A stretch of DNA of 64,000 nt from DYJK01 sp040755055 (GCA_040755055.1 JBFMBS010000005.1:103526-167525), one strand, 5' to 3'. Positions 16,663 through 26,072 are shown, numbered from the stretch's first letter. Notes: a model not told the origin generated them from the sequence alone. Numbers and translations: made by a program.

Positions 16663-17250
16663 TTAAGATTTTTTTACAAGTTCCAAATTGATGTTTAAAT
16701 CAACTTCTTTACCGACAACAAGTCCGCCGGTTTCCAAAGTGGTATTCCATTTAAGGTTGTAGTCAAATCTATTGATTTCCCCGGTAATTTTGAAACCGGC
16801 TTTAGTATTTCCCCAGGGATCTTTTATGATACCGTTGTATTCAACATCCAGTTCAACGCGCTTTGTAATATCGCGGATAGTAAGGTCGCCGATTAATTTA
16901 TATTTGTCACCGGCAATTTTCTTTAATGATTTTCCTTTGAAAATCATCTTAGGGAATTTTTCTGCATTAAAGAAATCATCTGAGCGAAGATGATTGTCTC
17001 TCATTTCATTATCTGAGAAGATGCTCTTAGCATCAATAGTGAAATCGATAACAGCAGTAGAAAAGTCATCACCTTTTGTAATGATTTCAGCATCATAATC
17101 CTTGAAGTAACCCTCCACTTCTGAAATTACTAAGTGTGATACGCTGAACCCAACTTTCGAGTGGGATTTATCCACCGACCAGTTTGTCTGGGCGGTCAAT
17201 GATGTTACTGTAAAAGCCAATACAGTTGGAACAAGATTTATTTTACGCAT
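16663..17250 (-). CDS. YceI-family periplasmic isoprenoid-binding protein
   Basis: A 195-residue exported protein with signal peptide ending LTAQ. YceI hallmarks are NWSVDKSHSKVGFSVSHL, FTIDAKSIFSDNEMRDNHLRS, FFNAEKFPKMIFKG and a lipocalin-like tail. YceI proteins bind long polyprenyl or quinone-like molecules in a hydrophobic barrel. It is the first gene of the marR-mhqO-mhqD operon, which fits a link to quinone stress. Confidence 0.92.
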   Translation of the reverse strand: MRKINLVPTVLAFTVTSLTAQTNWSVDKSHSKVGFSVSHLVISEVEGYFKDYDAEIITKGDDFSTAVIDFTIDAKSIFSDNEMRDNHLRSDDFFNAEKFPKMIFKGKSLKKIAGDKYKLIGDLTIRDITKRVELDVEYNGIIKDPWGNTKAGFKITGEINRFDYNLKWNTTLETGGLVVGKEVDLNINLELVKKS

Positions 17251-17292
17251 TGCTAACTCCTTTTTGTGAATAATAAATTACTACTAACCCTA

Positions 17293-17327
17293 ATATATGT
17301 CATAACATTTAATGTTGCAACATATAT
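17293..17327. promoter_or_regulatory. palindromic operator candidate upstream of yceI-marR operon
   Basis: A 35-bp imperfect palindrome: ATATATG at 17293-17299 pairs with CATATAT at 17321-17327, with AACATT and AATGTT arms and a TGTTGCAACA core inside. It lies 43 bp upstream of the yceI start and 95 bp upstream of purU on the other strand. MarR-type repressors use such dyads. Binding is inferred. Confidence 0.5.
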
Positions 17328-17421
17328 TTTTTGAAATGTTCTTTCCTTAACCATAAGTAGGGGTAAAACCAAAAAAACTATATTTGCGAGTGAATTTGAA
17401 TGAAAATTTGTAAGGATATAA

Positions 17422-18285
17422 ATGAATGATTCTCAATCAATAGCCACTTTAATTTTATCATGTGCAAACCGGAAAGGTCTTGTTGCAAAGATCTCCCAGT
17501 TTATTTTTCTAAGGGGCGGGGATATTATTGACCTTGATGAACATGTGGATAATGAAGAACAAATGTTTTTTATACGAGTGGAGTGGGATATGAGAGATTA
17601 TCCTTCTTCTCTCCAAAATTTCGAGGGTGAGTTCAAAGTATTAGCAGATGAAATCAACGCCGATTGGGAAATTAAGTACAACCATAACAAATCCAAGCTG
17701 GCTATCTTTGTTTCCCGGTACGATCACTGTCTCCAGGAAATTTTGTGGAGGCACAACAACGGGGAACTTAATGCTGATATCAGACTGATTATTTCCAATC
17801 ATGATAAACTAAAACATCTTGCGGAACGTTATGAAATACCATTCTATCATTTTCCAGTTACTCAAGAAAACAAATTTGAGCAAGAGCAAGAAGAATTAGA
17901 GCTGCTCGAACAAAACCAAATTGATACTATAGTATTGGCAAGATACATGCAGATCCTTTCACCGGGATTCGTTCAAAAATATCCTAACGGAATAATTAAC
18001 ATTCATCACTCATTTCTACCGGCGTTCATTGGAGCCGATCCGTATGCCCAGGCATACCAAAGAGGGGTTAAACTTATCGGCGCTACGAGTCACTATGTTA
18101 CAGAGCAATTAGATGAAGGACCGATAATAGAACAAGATGTAATTAGAATTACTCATAAAGATTCTCATGCGGATCTGATAAGAAAAGGGCGCGATCTTGA
18201 AAGACTTGTTTTAGCACGGGCTTTAATACTGCACGTTAACAATAGGGTGCTCAAATACGGCAAGAAGACAATAATTTTTGAGTGA
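17422..18285 (+). CDS. purU: formyltetrahydrofolate deformylase
   Basis: PurU hydrolyses 10-formyl-THF to formate and THF, supplying formate for purine synthesis and balancing one-carbon pools. The 287-residue length is standard. An N-terminal ACT domain (ATLILSCANRKGLVAKISQFI) is followed by the formyltransferase-like domain with INIHHSFLPAFIGADPYAQAY and the conserved GATSHYVTEQLDEGPIIEQD. The catalytic Asn-His-Asp set of the family looks intact. It is transcribed divergently from the yceI operon. Confidence 0.96.
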   Translation: MNDSQSIATLILSCANRKGLVAKISQFIFLRGGDIIDLDEHVDNEEQMFFIRVEWDMRDYPSSLQNFEGEFKVLADEINADWEIKYNHNKSKLAIFVSRYDHCLQEILWRHNNGELNADIRLIISNHDKLKHLAERYEIPFYHFPVTQENKFEQEQEELELLEQNQIDTIVLARYMQILSPGFVQKYPNGIINIHHSFLPAFIGADPYAQAYQRGVKLIGATSHYVTEQLDEGPIIEQDVIRITHKDSHADLIRKGRDLERLVLARALILHVNNRVLKYGKKTIIFE

Positions 18286-18310
18286 TTTTGAAAAAAATTT
18301 GAATTGCATC

Positions 18311-18339
18311 TTGTAACTATCTGATTTGATTATTATAAT
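18311..18339 (+). promoter_or_regulatory. candidate promoter of the threonine operon
   Basis: TTGTAA at 18311-18316 and TATAAT at 18334-18339 are separated by 17 bp, a good sigma-70-type match. It stands about 30 bp upstream of the Thr-rich leader ORF. Confidence 0.5.
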
Positions 18340-18367
18340 CATTTCCAAAATTACGACAGTTATACAA

Positions 18368-18484
18368 TTGAGCATTATTATCAAAATATTCAAGCAAAAT
18401 ATTGAAGTAACAACTGCTAAGAATTCCGAAGCTTCAAATTATCTTACCTCGACGACAACGCAAACGTACACGATGACGCGTTAA
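18368..18484 (+). CDS. threonine-rich leader peptide
   Basis: A 38-codon frame starting at TTG and ending TAA at 18482-18484. It encodes three consecutive Ile near the start and nine Thr, seven of them in the last 13 codons (LTSTTTQTYTMTR). This composition is what a ribosome-mediated attenuator of threonine synthesis needs, as with thrL of enteric bacteria, which senses Thr and Ile. The stop codon lies inside the stem-loop at 18476-18494. The TTG start and the absence of a clear SD are weak points. The Thr clustering directly before the lysC-asd-thrBC operon makes chance unlikely. Confidence 0.55.
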   Translation: MSIIIKIFKQNIEVTTAKNSEASNYLTSTTTQTYTMTR

Positions 18485-18497
18485 TTATACGCGTTTT
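18476..18497 (+). terminator. candidate attenuator hairpin before lysC
   Basis: ACGCGT at 18476-18481 and again at 18489-18494 form a six-pair GC-rich stem with a 7-nt loop, followed by TTTT. It overlaps the last codons of the leader ORF, so a ribosome stalled at the Thr codons or finishing at the stop would affect its folding. A second U-rich run lies at 18508-18514. As a terminator it is short. Confidence 0.4.
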
Positions 18498-18547
18498 CAC
18501 CCAATATATTTTTTCAAACGATTAATAATAAAAGGTGTGTAGCATAA

Positions 18548-19936
18548 ATGAGAGTATTAAAATTCGGCGGTTCTAGTGTAGGCAGTGCTGAAAGAGTAGA
18601 TCACGTAATTAACGTTCTGCAAAACCGGTACATAGCAAGACAAGTAAAATTCGCCGTGGTTTTTTCTGCATTCCAGGGTGTAACGGATAAACTGATTGAA
18701 ATCGGCAAGCTCGCTTTCCAGCGCAAACCTAATTATAAGACGGAACTGGAAAAGTTAATAGATATCCATTATGAAACCGTGTTCAAACTAAACCCGGTTA
18801 AAATGCACTCTCTTACTGCAGAAGAACTTGAACCTTTGTTTGATGAACTGAAAGAAGTTGTTCACGGTGTTTACCTCGTTAAAGAACTTTCTGCAAGAAC
18901 CCTCGATTACATAGTCAGCTTTGGTGAGAGGTTATCTTGTACCATCATTAATTTTACAATGCAGAAGAGGGGAGTCGGCTCGGAGTATCTCGATGCAAGT
19001 AAATTAATTAAGACGGATGATAGTTTTGGTAATGCGCGTGTTGACTTCAAATCAACAAACAAAAACATTGCAGATTATTTTAAGAAGCACAAAAAATTAC
19101 AAGTTATTACCGGCTTTATCTCCTCGACTTATGAAAATGAAATAACAACACTTGGGCGCGGCGGTTCCGATTATACAGCATCAATTTTTGGTGCAGCACT
19201 CAATGCAGATCTGATAGAAATCTGGACTGACGTTGATGGAATTTTAACAGCCGATCCGCGTAAAGTAAAAGATGCTTTTCCGCTTCCTACCGTAACCTAT
19301 GAAGAGGCAATGGAACTTTCGCATTTTGGTGCTAAAGTTATTTATCCGCCAACTATGCTGCCGGCGTTGCAAAAGAAAATCAAGATCGTAATCAAAAATA
19401 CATTCAACCCGGATTTTGAAGGAACATATATAGCCGTAAAAGAAAAAGATTCCAGTTTTACCGTGAAAGGAATTTCATCGGTCGATGATATTTCTCTTGT
19501 GCGTGTGCAAGGAGGCGGAATGGTTGGTGTTACCGGCATTGCTGCCCGGCTCTTCGGTGCCCTTGCCAAACATAATGTTAATATAATACTTATCACACAA
19601 GCATCTTCGGAACATAGTATTTGTCTTGCTATTCCGCCTAAACTTGGAGCGCTTTCTAAAAAAGTCATTGAAGAAGAATTCCGTTTGGAAATGCTGGATG
19701 GAAAAATAGGCGAGGTAAAGGTTGAAAACGATCTTTCGATAATTGCAGTTGTTGGCGAGCATATGCGCCACACACCGGGTATATCGGGAAAAGTTTTCAA
19801 GGCGCTTGGTAAAAATAAAATTAACATCAACGCAATTGCGCAAGGTTCATCCGAATTAAATATTTCTTTAGTAATTGAGAAAAGTAATTTGTCTAAAGCA
19901 TTAAATGTTCTTCATAAAGCAGTAATTAAAAATTAA
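18548..19936 (+). CDS. lysC: aspartate kinase
   Basis: First step of the aspartate pathway (aspartate to aspartyl phosphate). The 462-residue protein starts MRVLKFGGSSVGSAERV with the nucleotide-binding KFGGSS, contains TTLGRGGSDYTAS and the regulatory pair of ACT domains after residue 300 (VTGIAARLFGALAKHNVNIILITQ and ISGKVFKALGKNKININAIAQGSSE), where threonine or lysine feedback would act. SD AAAGGTG precedes the ATG. It heads lysC-asd-thrB-thrC. Monofunctional: no homoserine dehydrogenase is fused, and none is in the window. Confidence 0.95.
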   Translation: MRVLKFGGSSVGSAERVDHVINVLQNRYIARQVKFAVVFSAFQGVTDKLIEIGKLAFQRKPNYKTELEKLIDIHYETVFKLNPVKMHSLTAEELEPLFDELKEVVHGVYLVKELSARTLDYIVSFGERLSCTIINFTMQKRGVGSEYLDASKLIKTDDSFGNARVDFKSTNKNIADYFKKHKKLQVITGFISSTYENEITTLGRGGSDYTASIFGAALNADLIEIWTDVDGILTADPRKVKDAFPLPTVTYEEAMELSHFGAKVIYPPTMLPALQKKIKIVIKNTFNPDFEGTYIAVKEKDSSFTVKGISSVDDISLVRVQGGGMVGVTGIAARLFGALAKHNVNIILITQASSEHSICLAIPPKLGALSKKVIEEEFRLEMLDGKIGEVKVENDLSIIAVVGEHMRHTPGISGKVFKALGKNKININAIAQGSSELNISLVIEKSNLSKALNVLHKAVIKN

Positions 19937-19945
19937 GAGGGAGAA

Positions 19946-20986
19946 ATGAGCAGCAAAAAAATTCCGGTTGCAATACTTGGTGCTACCGGGAGTGTTGGAC
20001 AAAGATTTGTAGAATTGTTAGCCGATCATCCATGGTTCGAAGTAGTTGAGCTGGCAGCCTCGGATCGTTCTGCCGGTAAAAAATATTCCGAAGCTGTTAA
20101 CTGGATTATGCAAGCACCGCTTAAAGATAAATTTGTGAACATGATCGTGAAAAAATGTGAACCAAACTTAGAAGCAAAAATTGTTTTTTCCGGGCTCGAT
20201 GCATCCGTTGCCGGGGAAATTGAAACATCTTTTGCAGAAGCCGGTTATTATGTAATTTCAAACGCACGTAACCACAGGTTTGATGACAATGTTCCGCTGA
20301 TGATTCCCGAAGTAAATCATGATCACCTTGAACTTTTAAAAAAACAAAGTTACAAAGGGAAGATTGTAACCAATCCAAATTGCTCAACAATCGGCCTGGC
20401 ACTTGCTTTGAAACCTTTGCATGAACAATTCGGATTGGAAGCAGTAAATGTTGTAACTATGCAAGCTATCTCCGGCGCCGGTTATCCGGGTGTTGCAAGC
20501 CTGGATATCATTGATAATGTTGTTCCGTTCATCGGCGGTGAAGAAAAGAAAATGGAAACTGAACCGTTGAAAATATTGGGTAGCGTTTCTAATGGTAAGA
20601 TTGAATTCGCCGATTTTAAAATCAGTGCACAATGTAACCGTGTATCTGTAATTGACGGGCATACAGAGTGTGTACAAGTAAAATTGAAAACCAAAACTAC
20701 TACGAATGAAATAATAAAAGTATGGCAGAATTATAAATCGCTGCCGCAGCAATTAAATTTACCTTCGGCACCGGAACGACCCATTGTATATTTTTATGAA
20801 GAGAAGTATCCTCAACCGAAAATTCACCGCAACTTAGAAAAAGGAATGGCAACATCTATCGGTAGATTACGCGAGGACCCGTTGTTTGATTATAAGTTTG
20901 TTATCATGTCACACAATACAATACGCGGTGCTGCCGGCGGAACAATTTTGATAGCGGAATTAATGAAAGCGGAGAAGATTATTTAA
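19946..20986 (+). CDS. asd: aspartate-semialdehyde dehydrogenase
   Basis: Reduces aspartyl phosphate to the semialdehyde with NADPH. The 346-residue enzyme has the nucleotide motif ILGATGSVGQRF, the catalytic Cys in TNPNCSTIGLALALKPL and the later SGAGYPGV and HTECVQV segments. The sequence style is that of the archaeal/fungal-type Asd. SD AGAGGGAG lies 4 bp before the ATG, and the gene starts 9 bp after lysC. Confidence 0.95.
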   Translation: MSSKKIPVAILGATGSVGQRFVELLADHPWFEVVELAASDRSAGKKYSEAVNWIMQAPLKDKFVNMIVKKCEPNLEAKIVFSGLDASVAGEIETSFAEAGYYVISNARNHRFDDNVPLMIPEVNHDHLELLKKQSYKGKIVTNPNCSTIGLALALKPLHEQFGLEAVNVVTMQAISGAGYPGVASLDIIDNVVPFIGGEEKKMETEPLKILGSVSNGKIEFADFKISAQCNRVSVIDGHTECVQVKLKTKTTTNEIIKVWQNYKSLPQQLNLPSAPERPIVYFYEEKYPQPKIHRNLEKGMATSIGRLREDPLFDYKFVIMSHNTIRGAAGGTILIAELMKAEKII

Positions 20987-21201
20987 TAATTTTTGATATA
21001 CCAAAGTGATATTATAAATTTTAATGTTAATTATGGTAAAAGAAATAGCATACGGATTACCCGTCAAACGAACGCCGGGCAAGCATGGATGAAGCGTATT
21101 CTCGCAGATTTAATCCGTGAAAATCCGTTTAATCTGCGTCATCCGCGTTCTATCTTTATATTCATGATTATTGTAATGAAGTTTATCCTTGGAACATCTT
21201 T
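20987..21201. repeat. intergenic spacer with a common short repeat
   Basis: The 215 bp between asd and thrB hold no gene. Bases 21100-21160 read as TTTAATCCGTGAAAATCCG and then TCTGCGTCATCCGCGTTCTAT, a wording that recurs in part at 43675-43705 (GAATCCGTGTTATCCGCGG). It looks like a dispersed non-coding repeat that has entered the operon. thrB-thrC are probably still cotranscribed with lysC-asd. Confidence 0.45.
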
Positions 21202-22137
21202 ATGAAGCAAAAAAAAATTAAAGTATTTGCGCCGGCTTCGGTTTCAAACGTCGGTCCCGGTTTCGATATGATGGGTTTTGCTTTGAATGAGCCCGGAGAT
21301 GAAATCGAAATCTCATTGAATGGAAGCAGAGAAATCAAAATAAAAAAAATATTTGGCGATGGCGGTACGCTTCCCTATCACATTGACAAGAACACAACTA
21401 CCGTTGCTATCCAATCATTGCTGAAAAAGTATAACATAAATGCCGGACTCGATATTGTTATCCATAAAAAAATGGGAATAGGAAGCGGACTTGGATCGAG
21501 TGCGGCAAGTGCCGTTGCCGGTGTTTTCGCTGTCAACAAACTTCTTAGCTTAAAACTTTCCAAATATGAACTGCTCGAACACGCTATTGCCGGCGAGTTT
21601 ATTGCAAGCAAGGGAATTCATGCCGATAATGTTGCGCCGTGTTTGTTCGGCGGCTTTGTTTTAATACGTAGCTACGATCCTATCGACATAATACAACTTG
21701 ATTACCCCGGAAATTTGTACTGCTCGATTGTTTACCCGGATATAGAAATTAAAACTTGCGATGCCCGTGCAATGTTAGATAAAAGTGTTCCGCTTAAAAC
21801 TGCAATTGCACAAGCCGGTAACGCTTCCGGATTGGTAACCGGGTTGTTAACAAAAAATTATGATTTGATCAGCCGTTCTATTATAGATCATCTTGCCGAA
21901 CCGAAACGTGCTAAATTAATTCCGTGCTACAGCGAAGTAAGAAATGCTGCACTTTCGAGCGGAGCGTTGAACTGCAACATTTCAGGTTCAGGTCCTTCCA
22001 TGTTTGCATTTTCCGATTCAAAAAAGAAAGCCGCCGATATTGCACATGCTATGAAAAAAGCTGCTGTATCTAAAGGATTCAATAGTAAAACTTATGTTTC
22101 GAACATCAACAACAAAGGTCCGGTTGTTTTGAAATGA
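21202..22137 (+). CDS. thrB: homoserine kinase
   Basis: GHMP kinase that phosphorylates homoserine. The 311-residue protein begins with APASVSNVGPGFDMMGFAL and has the GHMP ATP loop GIGSGLGSSAASAVAG near residue 92. The third GHMP motif is NISGSGPSMFAF. Its last codons overlap the thrC start (ATGA), a sign of translational coupling. Confidence 0.95.
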   Translation: MKQKKIKVFAPASVSNVGPGFDMMGFALNEPGDEIEISLNGSREIKIKKIFGDGGTLPYHIDKNTTTVAIQSLLKKYNINAGLDIVIHKKMGIGSGLGSSAASAVAGVFAVNKLLSLKLSKYELLEHAIAGEFIASKGIHADNVAPCLFGGFVLIRSYDPIDIIQLDYPGNLYCSIVYPDIEIKTCDARAMLDKSVPLKTAIAQAGNASGLVTGLLTKNYDLISRSIIDHLAEPKRAKLIPCYSEVRNAALSSGALNCNISGSGPSMFAFSDSKKKAADIAHAMKKAAVSKGFNSKTYVSNINNKGPVVLK

Positions 22138-23441
22138 AATACTACAGCACAAATAACAAACATATTTTAGTTTCATTTGAAACAGCAGTAATGCATGGAC
22201 TCGCAAACGACGGCGGTCTCTACATGCCGGAAGAGATTCCAAAACTTGGAATTGATTTTTTTGAATCGATTGAAAAATATTCATTCCGGGAAATTGCATT
22301 TCGTGTTGCAGAAAAATTTGTAAACGATGAGATTAAAGAGAGCAATCTTAACGATATAATTTCGGAAGCAATAAATTTTCCGGCTCCGTTAGTTAAACTG
22401 TCAGACAATCTTTCCATGCTCGAACTTTTCCATGGACCAACGCTTGCATTCAAAGATTTCGGTGCACGGTTCATGGCGAAAGTAATGGGTCACTTTGTAA
22501 AGAATAGACACACTGAATTGAACATATTGGTTGCTACATCCGGCGATACCGGCAGCGCAGTTGCTTACGGATTTTACGATACACCCGGAATTAACGTTTA
22601 CATTCTTTATCCAAAAGGAAAAGTGAGCGTAATACAAGAGCAGCAATTAACAACTCTTGATAAAAATATCACCGCACTCGAAATCGACGGAACGTTTGAC
22701 GACTGCCAGCGGCTGGTAAAAGCAGCTTTTGTTGATAAAGAAATTTCGGCAAGGAAAAATTTATCATCGGCTAACTCAATTAATATTGCCCGGCTTATTC
22801 CGCAATCATTCTATTATATAGAGGCGTATAAACAATTAGAGCACAGAAATAGGGAGACAATCATTTCCGTTCCTTCGGGCAATCTTGGTAACCTAACTGC
22901 CGGATTGATAGCAAAAAAAATGGGACTGCCCGTTACAAAATTTATTGGAGCGGCAAACAGTAACAGAGTTTTTCCGCGCTACATTGAGTCCGGCGAGTTT
23001 ATTCCGCAGCCATCAATTCAAACTTTATCGAATGCAATGGATGTTGGAAACCCGAGCAACCTTGCGCGTATTAAGGAATTATATCCCGGTTCGATTTCCG
23101 ATATTCAAAACCATATTTTTTCTCAATCGTTCGACGATAACGAAACCCGTGATGGAATTAAGGAAATGCATAGTAAGTTTGGTTACACCATCGATCCGCA
23201 CGGTTCGGTAGGATATCTCGCATTAAAAAGTTACGCTGAAAAGTTCGGGATTAAAAATTTCAACGGAATTGTTTTAGAGACAGCTCACCCGGCAAAGTTC
23301 AAAAATGTAATAGAAGAGGAATTAAAAACCGAAATTGAGATACCCGACCGGCTTGCAGTTTGTCTTACAAAACAGAAGAAGTCAATTACGCTTTCAAAGG
23401 ATTATGATCGGTTCAAAGAGTTTATCATTTCCTCTGCTTAG
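22134..23441 (+). CDS. thrC: threonine synthase
   Basis: PLP enzyme converting O-phosphohomoserine to threonine. The 435-residue protein has the PLP lysine in GPTLAFKDFGARFMA, the phosphate-binding ATSGDTGSAVAYGF, and VPSGNLGNLTAGLIAKKMGLP. It belongs to the long, enteric-like class. It ends the lysC-asd-thrB-thrC operon. Confidence 0.95.
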   Translation: MKYYSTNNKHILVSFETAVMHGLANDGGLYMPEEIPKLGIDFFESIEKYSFREIAFRVAEKFVNDEIKESNLNDIISEAINFPAPLVKLSDNLSMLELFHGPTLAFKDFGARFMAKVMGHFVKNRHTELNILVATSGDTGSAVAYGFYDTPGINVYILYPKGKVSVIQEQQLTTLDKNITALEIDGTFDDCQRLVKAAFVDKEISARKNLSSANSINIARLIPQSFYYIEAYKQLEHRNRETIISVPSGNLGNLTAGLIAKKMGLPVTKFIGAANSNRVFPRYIESGEFIPQPSIQTLSNAMDVGNPSNLARIKELYPGSISDIQNHIFSQSFDDNETRDGIKEMHSKFGYTIDPHGSVGYLALKSYAEKFGIKNFNGIVLETAHPAKFKNVIEEELKTEIEIPDRLAVCLTKQKKSITLSKDYDRFKEFIISSA

Positions 23442-23574
23442 CTAACTTTGATTTGGCAGACGGAAGATTTTTCAAAATGTTTTCATCGGATGGATTTACC
23501 GACAACCCTCTTTCCCATATTTCCACAACGTTTTTCCAATCGGATTTATTCCAATAGATGCACCCGAGGTTATA

Positions 23575-24918
23575 CTAAAATAAACTGTTGCCCGGATTTA
23601 TTTTTATTAGCTGCTTATAATCCCCGGCAGCTTTTTCGAACTCATTAAGCATGGTGTTGCATTGCGCTCTGTTCAAATAAGCGCTAACGGAACCCGGATT
23701 TCTGATGATGGCTTCTGTATAATCTTTGATGGCAAGCTCGAACATATTCAGTTTTTGATAAGACAAACCTCGATTAATTAAAACGTAGTCATCGGCAATG
23801 CCGGAGAGAACAACATTTGAATAGTAATCGATGGCTGTTTCATAATTTTCTAAACTGAGATAGCAATTACCAAGGTATGAGTTAACAATCACCGATGCCG
23901 GATCGAGCTTAAGTACCTTTTTAAAATCTTTTGCATCAAAATAACAGATGCCCCTATTGTTGTAAGCGGCGTTAAAATTAGTATCGATGCTCACTGCTTT
24001 AGTGTAGAGTTCAATTTTCATTTTGTTATCTTGAACTGTCAGCGCCTCGTTGAAATATGCCAGTGCATCATCTTTAATTTTTGATATCGAACTTATATCG
24101 GCAATATCCTCAATTACAATTTCGCTCTGGAATTCTTTATACTTTGTTTCAGAGGACCTGATTTTTAGTATTACATTTTGGCCGAAAGATTTTACTTGAC
24201 GGTTGATCTCCTTTGCAATAATTTCTTCGAGCTTTCCAATTAACTCTCCTTTCTCTATCATAATACCGTAGGGACTTCTCTGCACAATCCGGTCTCCCGT
24301 TTCAGACATTGGTATATCGGTCTCATCGAGCATTCTTTGCATAGCTTCCCAACAACGAATCATTATTTTTTTGTCGGATGCAGATTCCAGGATCCCGATC
24401 TGCCGATTGATTAAATTTGTTTTGATCTCGCTTATACTTGTATTTGCTGAAGCAAAAATTATTGTACTTGCAAATTTTTTACTTGCCGGCAGACGCTGGT
24501 AATTTATTTCCATGTTATGCTGAATTGCTACAAGCCCCCTGAATCTAAGTTCATTGATAACCGTTTCGAAGAATAAATTTTTATTTTCTGCAACCGGCGG
24601 CAACAGATAAGGGTCGATCGAATTTATTTCATCAACCTTTTTAAGCAAGTAGTCAAAATCATAACTATTCGTATCTCTTATAGATTTTGCACAGATAGAT
24701 TCCGCCCATGTTAGAATCTCATTTACGTCTGCCGGTGCTTCACTATTATTGATTGATTCAACCTTATCCTTCGTTACCAACATCACTTCAAGTGCATTAA
24801 CTATTGTTGAATTACTATTAATGGTATTTCTTGTTGAAGTACAACTGCCGGTCAGCAAGATAAACAGAATTATGAGTAGTAAAATCCATAGTAATTTTTT
24901 TAAGGTTTGAAATTTCAT
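23575..24918 (-). CDS. TPR-repeat lipoprotein
   Basis: A 447-residue protein with an N-terminal hydrophobic helix ending in LLTGSC, a lipobox, so probably an outer-membrane or periplasmic lipoprotein. The last 150 residues contain about four TPR units (AAYNNRGICYFDAKDF, VNSYLGNCYLSLENYETAIDYY, VLINRGLSYQKLNMFELAIKDY, AYLNRAQCNTMLNEFEKAAGDY). The middle is helical without a known motif. It starts 15 bp after the hydrolase at 24933 on the same strand. Function unknown, TPRs suggest protein-protein contacts. Confidence 0.75.
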   Translation of the reverse strand: MKFQTLKKLLWILLLIILFILLTGSCTSTRNTINSNSTIVNALEVMLVTKDKVESINNSEAPADVNEILTWAESICAKSIRDTNSYDFDYLLKKVDEINSIDPYLLPPVAENKNLFFETVINELRFRGLVAIQHNMEINYQRLPASKKFASTIIFASANTSISEIKTNLINRQIGILESASDKKIMIRCWEAMQRMLDETDIPMSETGDRIVQRSPYGIMIEKGELIGKLEEIIAKEINRQVKSFGQNVILKIRSSETKYKEFQSEIVIEDIADISSISKIKDDALAYFNEALTVQDNKMKIELYTKAVSIDTNFNAAYNNRGICYFDAKDFKKVLKLDPASVIVNSYLGNCYLSLENYETAIDYYSNVVLSGIADDYVLINRGLSYQKLNMFELAIKDYTEAIIRNPGSVSAYLNRAQCNTMLNEFEKAAGDYKQLIKINPGNSLF

Positions 24919-24932
24919 GTTGCTAAATAAAT

Positions 24933-26072
24933 TTATTTTGAAATTTTTGAAATCCAATCGAGTATTACGTTTAGTGAAAGGCCAATATTACCGGTTTGAC
25001 AATGATTACTTGCATTCTCATTCTTTGTAAAAATTCTCTTGGTAACAGATTTTGAATTGGTTAATGCTTTCACTTGCAAGTCGAGCATTCTTAGTGGAAC
25101 GAAATGATCATCTTCGCCGGCGAGAAGTAGAACATTCTGCTTAACAAGTTCCGAATGAATATTTTGTTCATTCATCGATAAATATGTTTCAAGTGCTTCC
25201 ATCGGTTTGTCTTTTTTCGTAATGTACATAAGGTGCTTTACCATCCACGTTTGAACATTTTCTTTTTCGCCCAAGAATTTTTTTTCTGCCAGTCTATCCA
25301 TCCAATCTCTAAAATGTTTAATAAACCAGATATGAAGAGAGCGATAAATAGAATTCATGTTTTGCATATAGTCTATCGCATGACCATTGGCAATTACATT
25401 TGAAATGCGCGGTTCAAAAGCGGCAGCTCTTAAAGCCAGCCAGCCACCCATCGAGATGCCGTACAGAGTAACATTGTCTAATTGGAAATAATCAAGAACT
25501 GTCTTCACCGGTTTTTCCCAATCGAGATCGAGTGCGAGTCCGTATTTTCTTCTCGCCGCTCCTTGTCCTGGTCCATCGAATGCAATAATCTCATAATCAC
25601 GGTTCGAAAAAAATTTTATCATAGGATAAAACTCCTCTATAAACGAATCGAAACCGCCATGAATTACTATCGTACTTTTTATTCTACCAACGGGCGAAAC
25701 TCTTAGCCCGGGTAAAAAAACATTTTGATAAGGAACATTAAATCGCTCGATCTTTTCATCGTTTATTGCCAGATAAAAAAGTTCACTGAACTTCTCATAT
25801 AAAAATTCTTTTTCCGGTGTTTCATCCAAAAGGTAAAATTCGGCTGCTCTGTAATAAAAAGCTGCTTGCAAAAGCAATTCATCATCAACAGCTTTCTCCG
25901 CAGGTTTAAGCATCTCATTTTTCCAATCGGTAAATGTCTTTATCTTTTTACCGGCTTCTGCCATCTCTTCGTATTTTGTATAACCCAAAGAGTACCAGCG
26001 GTTCAACTGAAAATTGAAAAGCTGATCCTTATGAAATCTGTAATATCCAACCGGAAATATGAAATCACTCAT
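24933..26072 (-). CDS. alpha/beta hydrolase (FrsA/esterase-like)
   Basis: A 379-residue cytoplasmic hydrolase with a helical N-terminal region and a catalytic alpha/beta domain from about residue 120: HGGFDSF oxyanion loop, FDGPGQG, nucleophile elbow LYGISMGGWLALRAA, acid in LLAGEDDHFVP and a His near ASNHCQTG. The long N-terminal helical part resembles FrsA-like hydrolases and 2,6-dihydropseudooxynicotine hydrolase. Substrate unknown. Confidence 0.8.
   Translation of the reverse strand: MSDFIFPVGYYRFHKDQLFNFQLNRWYSLGYTKYEEMAEAGKKIKTFTDWKNEMLKPAEKAVDDELLLQAAFYYRAAEFYLLDETPEKEFLYEKFSELFYLAINDEKIERFNVPYQNVFLPGLRVSPVGRIKSTIVIHGGFDSFIEEFYPMIKFFSNRDYEIIAFDGPGQGAARRKYGLALDLDWEKPVKTVLDYFQLDNVTLYGISMGGWLALRAAAFEPRISNVIANGHAIDYMQNMNSIYRSLHIWFIKHFRDWMDRLAEKKFLGEKENVQTWMVKHLMYITKKDKPMEALETYLSMNEQNIHSELVKQNVLLLAGEDDHFVPLRMLDLQVKALTNSKSVTKRIFTKNENASNHCQTGNIGLSLNVILDWISKISK

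Noticed and set aside
19342..19843. Two long minus-strand frames of 162 and 122 codons
   Set aside because: Shadows of the ACT-domain part of lysC.
23448..23648. 66-codon frame after thrC
   Set aside because: Runs into the 3' end of the TPR gene on the other strand and has no recognisable product.
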